This document shows positions 1 to 5,450 of a stretch of DNA of 8,183 bases, piece by piece. The stretch comes from Treponema sp. UBA1798. GTDB taxonomy: Bacteria; Spirochaetota; Spirochaetia; Treponematales; Treponemataceae. The stretch is taken from contig DCFS01000233.1 of the NCBI GenBank assembly GCA_002319875.1, positions 1 to 8,183 on the forward strand. Direction: 5' to 3'. Both the position numbers and the translations under genes were made by a program. The number at the start of each line of letters is the position of its first letter. The first letter of the stretch is position 1. Below the pieces are notes generated by a model. It was given only the letters and a program-made list of their open reading frames with translations. It searched no databases and was not told where the DNA came from.

Positions 1-476
1 CGTTCATACCGGAACAGTTTACTGTCAAGAACAATACCGATGCCAATATTCGTGTCATCATATGTATAGCTGTCTGCTGACCATGACTGATTAATATAAT
101 GCAGCCCGACTCCAATCCGTGTTACCGTTTCGTGCCCGCTTGTTATCTCAATAACAGGACCGGCAAGAAATTCGAACGCAAAAAAAGAGTCATCATCATA
201 GTCATGACTTTTCCCTCCGGATCTTGAACTTCCAGAACGGCAGAACTCGAAATTTATATCTTCAAAAAAACCAAAACAGGTATCATCAAAGATATTGTAA
301 TTAGCTAATTCAAATCCAGGCCGGTTTGTGATATTTGTAAAGGATGTACTGCTTTCGGTATACGCTTCACGCTGTGAAGCATACGAAAAACCTGCCTGCA
401 GGTCAGATTCCATTCCGGCAAAAGAAGATGCCGCGACAAAAAGGACTATACCTGCAATGCTCAGTAATTTTTTCAT
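1..476 (-). CDS. Secreted, probably outer-membrane beta-barrel protein (N-terminal part, cut by window edge)
   Basis: 158 complete codons are visible, open to the window edge, so the C-terminus is missing. The first 20 residues are a classic Sec signal peptide: MKK, a hydrophobic core (LLSIAGIVLFVAA), then SSFA with predicted signal peptidase I cleavage before G21. There is no lipobox cysteine. The mature part has alternating polar/hydrophobic stretches rich in aromatics (for example residues 66-78, 98-111, 119-129 and 143-157) that look like antiparallel beta strands. Between them lies a hydrophilic Ser/Gly/Asp segment (about 80-97) that could be a surface loop. Cysteines occur at 67 and 79. 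The ATG at 476 is chosen because it gives the complete signal peptide. No Shine-Dalgarno sequence precedes it, and a -10 box lies only 6 nt upstream. I do not recognise the exact family. Small treponemal outer membrane proteins of unknown function are a plausible group, but this is inference. Confidence 0.72.
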   Translation of the reverse strand, partial: MKKLLSIAGIVLFVAASSFAGMESDLQAGFSYASQREAYTESSTSFTNITNRPGFELANYNIFDDTCFGFFEDINFEFCRSGSSRSGGKSHDYDDDSFFAFEFLAGPVIEITSGHETVTRIGVGLHYINQSWSADSYTYDDTNIGIGIVLDSKLFRYE

Positions 477-482
477 ACAGCA

Positions 483-491
483 ATTATAGCA
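483..491 (-). promoter_or_regulatory. Extended -10 promoter element for the outer membrane protein gene
   Basis: On the minus strand the sequence reads TGC-TATAAT, a perfect extended -10 (TGn plus consensus hexamer). No convincing -35 hexamer is found 16-18 bp upstream, which is common when the TGn extension is present. Only 6 nt (TGCTGT) separate TATAAT from the ATG at 476, so transcription would begin at or within a base or two of the start codon. The mRNA would then be leaderless or nearly so. No purine-rich ribosome binding site is present either way. Confidence 0.55.
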
Positions 492-575
492 CAACAATGC
501 TATGCTGTGTTGGTTTCATTGTTTCCACAAAGAAGTCCTTTCCTGCAAAAACCGGTAAAGGCAGAAATTCAACAA

Positions 576-595
576 CCCCGCCCCAAGGGGAGGGG
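576..595. repeat. GC-rich 20-bp near-palindrome (C4-G-C4-AA-G4-A-G4)
   Basis: The plus strand reads four C, G, four C, AA, four G, A, four G. All positions pair except the G580/A591 mismatch and the two central bases. It lies between the end of the oad operon and the start of the outer membrane protein gene, in otherwise AT-richer DNA. Neither strand has a U-run straight after it, so it is not a standard intrinsic terminator. It could be a repetitive extragenic palindrome, a protein site or an RNA-stabilising hairpin. Confidence 0.5.
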
Positions 596-614
596 TATTA
601 AACCCTCCGCACGA

Positions 615-639
615 ATAACCTTTGCAGAATCACGGTTAT
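615..639. repeat. Small inverted repeat ATAACC...GGTTAT
   Basis: Two perfect 6-bp arms (615-620 and 634-639) are separated by 13 bases. It lies just beyond the oad terminator and overlaps the end of its T-tract side. It may be incidental or may add secondary structure to the 3' end. No function is assigned. Confidence 0.25.
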
Positions 640-675
640 AAAAAAACGGACGCGCATTTTCTGTACGTCCGTTTT
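640..675 (-). terminator. Rho-independent terminator of the oadGAB operon
   Basis: On the minus strand, 36 nt after the oadB stop codon, a perfect 10-bp stem forms between 675-666 and 652-643 (AAAACGGACG pairing with CGTCCGTTTT). The 13-nt loop can pair a little further. The descending arm runs into seven consecutive T (positions 646-640, including the last stem bases). The other strand also shows T-rich sequence after the stem (672-682), so it could act in both directions, but no plus-strand gene ends here. Confidence 0.88.
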
Positions 676-710
676 CTATTTATAAAACAGCAGTTCCGTT
701 CTGGAGCCGT

Positions 711-2141
711 TCAGGCACCATATGTTGCGATAAACACACCGGCTGCAATCGCAGTACCGATAACTCCCGCAACATTCGGCCCCATGGCATTCATCAACAG
801 AAAATTACTTGGATCATATTCCATACCGACTTTGTTTGAAACACGCGCTGCCATAGGAACAGCGGATACACCGGCAGATCCGATAAGCGGGTTGACTTTC
901 TTTCCTTTCGGCAGGAAAAGATTCATCAACTTTGCCATAAGGACCCCACCAGCAGTTGCAACACAGAACGCAAACAGTCCAAGGAAAATTATCCCGAGTG
1001 AGTTCGGATTGATAATTTTTTCTGGTGTCATCTGGGAACCGACACCGAGAGAAAGCAATATGGAAACAATGTTCATCAGCTCATTTTCAAGTGTCTTCGA
1101 CAACCGGTCGACCATACCGCATTCATGGATAAAATTACCGAATGCAAGCATTCCGATAAGCGGGGCCGCCGGCGGCAGGAGCAAAATAGCAAGGATAAGA
1201 AGCAGAACAGGAAACAATACTTTTTCAGTCTTCGATACTTCACGGAGCTGAGGCATAGTAATACGACGCTCTTTCTTCGTTGTAAGCAGCTTCATGATCG
1301 GCGGCTGAATAAGCGGCACAAGTGCCATATACGAATAAGCCGCCACAGCTACAACCGCCATCATTTCCGGAGCAAGTTTTCCTGAAACATAAATCGTCGT
1401 AGGACCGTCGGCGCCGCCGATAATCGAGATGGCACAGGCCTGAAGCATATTATAATCGATACCCGGTACCAGGTTCATAAATGCTACGCCGAACAGCGTA
1501 ATAAAGACACCAAGCTGGGCAGCCCCGCCGAGCAGAGCGGTTTTGGGGTTTGCTATGAGCGGACCGAAATCCGTCATGGCACCGATTCCCATAAATATCA
1601 GCATCGGGAAAAACTCGTTACCGACACCGGCACTGTAAATGATATGCAGCATGCCGTTCGGAGCATCCCCCATACCTGCCCCGGGAATATTGACAAAGAT
1701 AGTGCCGAACCCGATCGGAATCAGCAGCAGAGGTTCAAAATCTTTTGCAGCCCCAAGCCAGACAATAAGGAATCCGACGGCAAGCATTACAAGACTCTGC
1801 CATCCGGGAACCGATTTACCGGCAAAAGGATCATAAGATTCTTTTGCAAGCGCCTGGGTTTCTGCTGCCTGTTCAGCAGCTTTTTCCTCGGGTGTTTCCG
1901 TATGGATCATCTTGTAAATTCCCGTATTCTTAGCGATATTCGTAAGAAATTTCGGAATCGAAATAGTCGGTACACTCTCAGAGCCTTTAATGACCGCCGT
2001 ATTCATTGTACGGAACGACGCAACTTCTCCACCGGAGTTATCAGCAAAGCAGACGCTGCCGAACGATAAGACCATTGCGATTCCCATGATAATAAACGTA
2101 GCAGTAAGTACGTTTTTACCTGTTTTATTAGTATCAATCAT
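711..2141 (-). CDS. oadB: Sodium-translocating oxaloacetate decarboxylase, beta subunit
   Basis: This integral membrane carboxybiotin decarboxylase removes CO2 from carboxybiotin on OadA and couples this to Na+ export across the inner membrane. The 476-aa protein has the family signatures GIGAMTDFGPLIANP (185-199), GGADGPTTIY (242-251), YSYMALVPLIQPP (269-281) and NPLIGSAGVSAVPMAARVSN (417-436). Counting from these blocks, the residues known to matter in Klebsiella OadB (D203, Y229, N373, G377, S382, R389) correspond to D245, Y271, N417, G421, S426 and R433, so the sodium/proton pathway looks intact. An N-terminal extension of about 100 residues begins with a hydrophobic, signal-like segment (12-33, ending VCFA) and then a charged, Ala/Glu-rich stretch (81-102). 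It is the last gene of oadG-oadA-oadB, starts 11 nt after the oadA stop, has GGAG 4 nt before the ATG, and is followed by a strong terminator. Related decarboxylase beta subunits (glutaconyl-CoA, methylmalonyl-CoA) are near-identical in type; the adjacent OadA fixes the substrate. Confidence 0.96.
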   Translation of the reverse strand: MIDTNKTGKNVLTATFIIMGIAMVLSFGSVCFADNSGGEVASFRTMNTAVIKGSESVPTISIPKFLTNIAKNTGIYKMIHTETPEEKAAEQAAETQALAKESYDPFAGKSVPGWQSLVMLAVGFLIVWLGAAKDFEPLLLIPIGFGTIFVNIPGAGMGDAPNGMLHIIYSAGVGNEFFPMLIFMGIGAMTDFGPLIANPKTALLGGAAQLGVFITLFGVAFMNLVPGIDYNMLQACAISIIGGADGPTTIYVSGKLAPEMMAVVAVAAYSYMALVPLIQPPIMKLLTTKKERRITMPQLREVSKTEKVLFPVLLLILAILLLPPAAPLIGMLAFGNFIHECGMVDRLSKTLENELMNIVSILLSLGVGSQMTPEKIINPNSLGIIFLGLFAFCVATAGGVLMAKLMNLFLPKGKKVNPLIGSAGVSAVPMAARVSNKVGMEYDPSNFLLMNAMGPNVAGVIGTAIAAGVFIATYGA

Positions 2142-2152
2142 AAGACTCCGTC

Positions 2153-4213
2153 CTATCTGATTTCAGCAAGCGGCTGGCCTGCCGTAATTCTTGAACCGGG
2201 AGCCGCAAGATAATGAACTTTTCCTGCCGTTCCCGCCTTGATTTCAAGTTCCATCTTCATCGATTCGATCATGACAATTGTCGTATCCGGTTTTACAGCA
2301 GAGCCCTCGGATTCCGTATACTTAAGCAGCGTACCTGCAACAGGAGCAGCAACAACCTTTCCCCCCGAAGGAGCACGGTTCTGCAGTACAGCCGGTTCAG
2401 CCGCAGGAGCAGCTTTGGGAGCTGAAACAACAACACCACCGAGGCTGGCGAGTACCTGTCCCTGTGAAATCTGACTTCCCGGCTGCACAAGGAACGATAT
2501 TTTTCCGTCTTCAGGTGCCTTGATCTCAAGTTCCATTTTCATGGATTCGATCATAATCACCGTATCACCTTTTTTTACCTGTGCACCGGAAGCTGCAATA
2601 TGACGGAGGAGAGTTCCTGCAACAGGAGCCTTAATTTCAATACCGCCTGTAACTACAGGGGCAGCAGATACGGCAGGAGCCGCCCCGGCAGCTGCAAAAG
2701 AAACCGCATATCCGGTACCGTTCACCGTTACGCTCATTGTATCCCCTGAAGGACCGGAAACAACGCTGTACGGAGTTCCGTTGACCGTAATTGTATAACT
2801 GCCGCCTTTTGAAGCTGTGGCAGGAGCCGCTGCAGGTTTAGTCATAAAGGTCTCTGCCATTACAGGACCGTCTTTACGGGTTTTAAAGAAATTCGCTGCG
2901 ACTTTCGGGAACATTGCATACGTCAGCGTATCTTCCACGCTTCCGTTTCCACCGTTCTCTTTAGCCTCTTTTACACAGGTCTCCCATTCGTTCGGAATAA
3001 GATCCGCAGGACGGCAGGTAACCACTTTATCCATTTTATTCAGCTCAAGCGCCTTTTTTACCAGATCCTTATTCGCAGGTGTGGGCGTTGCACCATATTT
3101 ACCAACCAGAAGATCTCTGGTTTCCTGAGTCAGATTTGCATAGCGGCCGAACAATACATTAAAGACAGCCTGGGTTCCAACGATCTGGCTTGTAGGAGTT
3201 ACCAGAGGAATGTAGCCGCAGTCTTTCTGCACGATCGGGATTTCCTTCAGCACGGCATCCATCTTGTCGGAAGCGCCCTGTTCCTTCAGCTGCTTTTCCA
3301 GATTGGAAAGCATACCACCGGGGACCTGCGAAACAAGAATACGCGTATCAGCACCGAGGAATTTCGACTCAAGCGATGAATAATGTTTACGTACTTCACG
3401 GAAATACGCGGCAATTTCAAGAAGCGCCTTCGTATCAAGGCCGGTATCATATTCCGTCCCCTTAAGGATTTCAACGATCGTTTCGGTCGGACTGTGGGAT
3501 GTTCCCATTGCCATCGCTGATATCGTGGTATCAAGCACGTCAGCTCCGGCTTCCGCAGCCTTGAGCAGTGTAGCAACACTCATACCGGTAGTTGCATGGG
3601 AATGAATCTGTATCGGAATATCGACTACTTTTTTTATCGCCTTTACCAGTTCATATGCTTCGAACGGCTTCAGAAGGCCCGCCATATCCTTTATGCAGAT
3701 GGAATCGGCACCGAATTCGGCATACCGTTTTGCAAGGTCTGCATAGACCTCCTTGGTATGGTACGGTGTTGTCGCATAAGAAATAGCCATCTGTACGTGC
3801 TTACCGGTTTTTTTCGCAGCAGCAGCGGCACGCTGAAGGTTACGGGGATCATTACAGGCATCAAAAATACGGAATACACCGATACCGTTTGAAGCTGCAG
3901 TCTCAACGAACTTATCAACAACATCGTCGGCATAATGCCGGTATCCCAGCAGATTCTGGCCGCGCAGCAGCATCATGATCGGTGTATTGGGAAGCGCTGC
4001 ATGAAGTTTTCTCAGGCGCTCCCAAGGATCTTCGTTCAGAAAACGGATACAGGAATCATAGGTAGCCCCACCCCATGCTTCTATACTTTCATAACCGATT
4101 TTATCAAGCATCGGACAGGCAGGAAGCATATCCGCTGTTGTCATACGAGTCGCATGAAGAGACTGGTGTGCATCCCGCAGTACCAGTTCTGAAATTTTTA
4201 CCTTCTTGGCCAT
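2153..4213 (-). CDS. oadA: Oxaloacetate decarboxylase alpha subunit with two tandem biotin-carrier domains
   Basis: This carboxyltransferase moves the C4 carboxyl of oxaloacetate to biotin, releasing pyruvate; the carboxybiotin is then delivered to OadB. Residues 1-455 form the carboxyltransferase TIM barrel and following helical region. Metal ligands are visible as D14 (in LRDAHQS), K175 (in CIKDMAG, the carbamylated lysine of the family) and H204/H206 (in IHSH), at constant offset from the known ligands of OadA homologues. An Ala/Pro/Gly-rich linker contains two TVNGT strands (about 473-485 and 493-506). Two full biotinyl domains follow, about 527-592 and 619-686, each with APVAGTLL and MIESMKMELEIKA. 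The predicted biotinylated lysines are K559 and K653. I count 36 identities in 65 aligned residues between them. Typical OadA has one such domain and about 590-600 aa; this one has 686. AGGAG lies 6 nt before the ATG. It lies between oadG and oadB in the usual order. The carboxyltransferase subunit of a two-subunit pyruvate carboxylase is the main alternative, disfavoured by the neighbouring pump genes. Confidence 0.96.
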   Translation of the reverse strand: MAKKVKISELVLRDAHQSLHATRMTTADMLPACPMLDKIGYESIEAWGGATYDSCIRFLNEDPWERLRKLHAALPNTPIMMLLRGQNLLGYRHYADDVVDKFVETAASNGIGVFRIFDACNDPRNLQRAAAAAKKTGKHVQMAISYATTPYHTKEVYADLAKRYAEFGADSICIKDMAGLLKPFEAYELVKAIKKVVDIPIQIHSHATTGMSVATLLKAAEAGADVLDTTISAMAMGTSHSPTETIVEILKGTEYDTGLDTKALLEIAAYFREVRKHYSSLESKFLGADTRILVSQVPGGMLSNLEKQLKEQGASDKMDAVLKEIPIVQKDCGYIPLVTPTSQIVGTQAVFNVLFGRYANLTQETRDLLVGKYGATPTPANKDLVKKALELNKMDKVVTCRPADLIPNEWETCVKEAKENGGNGSVEDTLTYAMFPKVAANFFKTRKDGPVMAETFMTKPAAAPATASKGGSYTITVNGTPYSVVSGPSGDTMSVTVNGTGYAVSFAAAGAAPAVSAAPVVTGGIEIKAPVAGTLLRHIAASGAQVKKGDTVIMIESMKMELEIKAPEDGKISFLVQPGSQISQGQVLASLGGVVVSAPKAAPAAEPAVLQNRAPSGGKVVAAPVAGTLLKYTESEGSAVKPDTTIVMIESMKMELEIKAGTAGKVHYLAAPGSRITAGQPLAEIR

Positions 4214-4231
4214 AAAAAACTCCTGATATTA

Positions 4232-4480
4232 TTACTTGTCATGAATTGCAGCAGCGATAGCGGCTACTACAGCATTATTTTGAGATGCAGCCGGCTCTGG
4301 CGCCGAAGCAGACGTCGATTGAACAGATGTTTCCGGTTTTTCCGCATCAAGTTTAAAGGCATGAACTACTACGTGAAGCAGGTTCATAGCCCCAATCATG
4401 ATAACAAGGAAGGCGAAAACAACACCCATACCGAGAACGGTGAGTATGCCACTCTGTCCCAGCATTTCAGTTATTGTCAT
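4232..4480 (-). CDS. oadG: Oxaloacetate decarboxylase gamma subunit
   Basis: This small membrane anchor joins OadA to OadB in the sodium pump and speeds decarboxylation. The 82-aa protein has one transmembrane helix (about 10-37, with LGMGVVFAFLVIMIGAMNLL), a flexible Ser/Ala/Pro-rich linker (about 45-69) and a short C-terminal helix (VVAAIAAAIHDK), the layout and length usual for OadG. The start at 4480 is chosen over an in-frame ATG at 4516 because AGGAGG sits 4 nt before it and the protein then begins like its family (MTITEML...). The C-terminus has only one histidine (H80, next to D81), whereas the Klebsiella gamma subunit has a histidine cluster implicated in zinc binding. It is first in the operon, 18 nt upstream of oadA. 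Identification rests on topology and context as much as on sequence, because OadG is poorly conserved. Confidence 0.9.
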   Translation of the reverse strand: MTITEMLGQSGILTVLGMGVVFAFLVIMIGAMNLLHVVVHAFKLDAEKPETSVQSTSASAPEPAASQNNAVVAAIAAAIHDK

Positions 4481-4571
4481 AAATCCTCCTAAAAATATCA
4501 ATGCACTAAAATACACGCCGTCCAGATAATCATCACATGACGGGGTATATTTTTTTTGATAGATTACTCCT

Positions 4572-4600
4572 ATTATATGGAATTACTATTTTTATTGCAA
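4572..4600 (-). promoter_or_regulatory. Promoter of the oadGAB operon
   Basis: On the minus strand, TTGCAA (4600-4595) and a perfect TATAAT (4577-4572) are separated by 17 bp, a near-consensus housekeeping promoter. Transcription would start near 4565, giving a leader of about 85 nt before oadG. The leader contains a weak inverted repeat, CCGTC/GACGG (4518-4522 and 4539-4543, 16-nt loop), and then the AGGAGG ribosome binding site. AT-rich DNA upstream of the -35 (4601-4630), including an A8 tract, could act as an UP element for this promoter and the divergent sdaAB promoter. Confidence 0.75.
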
Positions 4601-4643
4601 TGACAAAATCAATGTATTAAAAAAAATTAAGAACTCCACGCAA

Positions 4644-4659
4644 TTCCCAAACCAGGGAA
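4644..4659. promoter_or_regulatory. Operator-like dyad overlapping the sdaAB promoter
   Basis: TTCCC-AAACCA-GGGAA has perfect 5-bp arms around a 6-bp spacer. It covers the sdaAB -35 hexamer and half of the -35/-10 spacer, the classic place for a repressor site. It is 44 bp from the divergent oad -35, so a regulator bound here could influence both transcripts. No regulator gene is present in the window and the cognate protein is unknown. Confidence 0.4.
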
Positions 4660-4672
4660 ATCATGCTAGTAT
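4644..4672 (+). promoter_or_regulatory. Probable promoter of sdaAB
   Basis: TTCCCA (4644-4649) and TAGTAT (4667-4672) are separated by 17 bp, and TGC precedes the -10, forming an extended -10 (TGC-TAGTAT). The start codon ATG at 4680 lies 7 nt after the -10, exactly where transcription would begin, so the message would be leaderless. No Shine-Dalgarno sequence is present. The -35 is weak (4 of 6 consensus matches). Confidence 0.55.
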
Positions 4673-4679
4673 CTGATAC

Positions 4680-5339
4680 ATGAATGTATTCGATATTATA
4701 GGACCGGTCATGATCGGTCCATCGAGTTCTCATACTGCCGGAGCTGTCCGTCTCGGAAAAATAGCACGGAAAATATTGAATGAAAAACCTGTCAGCGCAC
4801 ATATACAGCTGTCAGGATCGTTTGCACGGACATACCGGGGTCACGGAACCGACAAGGCGATTATAGCGGGTATTATGGACATGCAGACTTATGACGAGCG
4901 CATACGGAACAGTCTGGAGATCGCGCAAGAACAGCATCTTGATTTTTCTTTTACCATTCAGGATATACCGGATACGCATCCGAATACTGCCAGGATAACG
5001 CTTACCGGCGACAAAGGAGGCACAGGTACGATGGAAGGATGTTCTATCGGCGGAGGCAATATCCTTGTCACGGAGATCAACGGTACTGACGTTTCCTTCA
5101 GCGGCGAATATAATACGCTCATTATACTGCACCACGACAGACCCGGAACAATTGCCGCTGTCACAAAAATAGCCGCGGAATCGGCACTTAATATCGGAAA
5201 TTTCCGCCTGTCGCGTCCGCAGCGGGGCGCCGATGCGGTAATGACGATAGAGGTAGACGAAGACGTTCCTGACAGCCTGATCGATAAGCTGCATATCGTT
5301 CCGAACGTAATAAATGTAATACTTATCCGCAGAATTTAA
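4680..5339 (+). CDS. sdaAB: L-serine dehydratase, iron-sulfur-dependent, beta subunit
   Basis: This is one half of the two-subunit [4Fe-4S] L-serine dehydratase, which deaminates L-serine to pyruvate and ammonia in the cytoplasm. The 219-aa length is usual for the beta chain. It begins with the family hallmark FDIIGPVMIGPSSSHTAGA (4-22), followed by GHGTDKAI (54-61) and the SIGGG segment (122-126). The C-terminal part, about 145-219, is an ACT domain (LIILHHDRPGTIAAVTKIAAE, then NIGNFRLSRPQRG), a ligand-binding fold. The cluster-binding cysteines belong to the alpha chain; only C121 occurs here. The start is certain because MNVFDIIGP is the conserved N-terminus. There is no ribosome binding site, and the -10 box ends 7 nt before the ATG. 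In many Firmicutes and other bacteria sdaAA follows directly; here the next gene is dapB on the opposite strand, so the alpha subunit must be encoded elsewhere or be absent. Confidence 0.95.
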   Translation: MNVFDIIGPVMIGPSSSHTAGAVRLGKIARKILNEKPVSAHIQLSGSFARTYRGHGTDKAIIAGIMDMQTYDERIRNSLEIAQEQHLDFSFTIQDIPDTHPNTARITLTGDKGGTGTMEGCSIGGGNILVTEINGTDVSFSGEYNTLIILHHDRPGTIAAVTKIAAESALNIGNFRLSRPQRGADAVMTIEVDEDVPDSLIDKLHIVPNVINVILIRRI

Positions 5340-5343
5340 TCAG

Positions 5344-5378
5344 CGGTATTGCAGGGATCAATTCATATACCAGTACCG
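5344..5378 (+). terminator. Candidate hairpin at the end of sdaAB
   Basis: CGGTATTG (5344-5351) pairs with CAGTACCG (5371-5378) in an 8-bp stem with one G-U pair and a 19-nt loop, starting 5 nt after the sdaAB stop. The following bases (TCATTCTATAAA) are only weakly U-rich, so this is a poor intrinsic terminator and may instead protect the 3' end or assist factor-dependent termination. Confidence 0.3.
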
Positions 5379-5387
5379 TCATTCTAT

Positions 5388-5415
5388 AAAAAACAGAGAT
5401 TCTTTAAAGTTTCTG
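5388..5415 (-). terminator. Possible weak terminator of lysC-dapB
   Basis: Reading the minus strand, a short imperfect hairpin (5415-5408 with 5401-5394) is followed directly by six T (5393-5388), 36 nt after the dapB stop. On the minus-strand RNA two of the eight stem positions are A-C mismatches, so the stem is weak. The T-run and position are right for termination but the hairpin is not convincing. Confidence 0.35.
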
Positions 5416-5450
5416 CGGATCAGGCAGGTATCAGTTAACGGACATATCCA

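Larger units (their letters stand above)
5325..5420. repeat. Long-range 10-bp inverted repeat in the sdaAB/dapB convergent region
   Basis: ATCCGCAGAA at 5325-5334, within the last codons of sdaAB, is exactly repeated in inverse as TTCTGCGGAT at 5411-5420, 76 bases apart. The arms enclose two smaller hairpins (5344-5378 and 5388-5415, the latter overlapping the right arm), so alternative RNA folds are possible on both transcripts. It lies at the convergent gene ends, where transcription from both sides must stop. Confidence 0.45.

Noticed and set aside
344..601. Plus-strand open frame of 85 codons near the left end
   Set aside because: It overlaps the signal peptide and promoter of the exported protein gene and reads through the GC-rich palindrome; composition is not protein-like and there is no start signal.
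622..1251. Long plus-strand open frame (209 codons) opposite oadB
   Set aside because: It lies inside the well-supported oadB gene on the opposite strand, has no ribosome binding site or recognisable domain, and its length is explained by the codon bias of oadB.
2153..4213. Second biotinyl domain as a separate gene or frameshift product
   Set aside because: The reading frame is continuous from the carboxyltransferase domain through both biotinyl domains, with a typical Ala/Pro linker between them and no internal start signal.
4481..4516. Longer oadG start at 4516 (12 extra residues)
   Set aside because: The AGGAGG ribosome binding site is 4 nt before the ATG at 4480, and the extra residues are not expected at an OadG N-terminus.
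4518..4557. Plus-strand terminator-like hairpin CCGTC/GACGG followed by T8
   Set aside because: No plus-strand gene ends upstream; it lies within the oad leader and the stem is only 5 bp with a 16-nt loop. The T8 tract is better read as AT-rich leader DNA.
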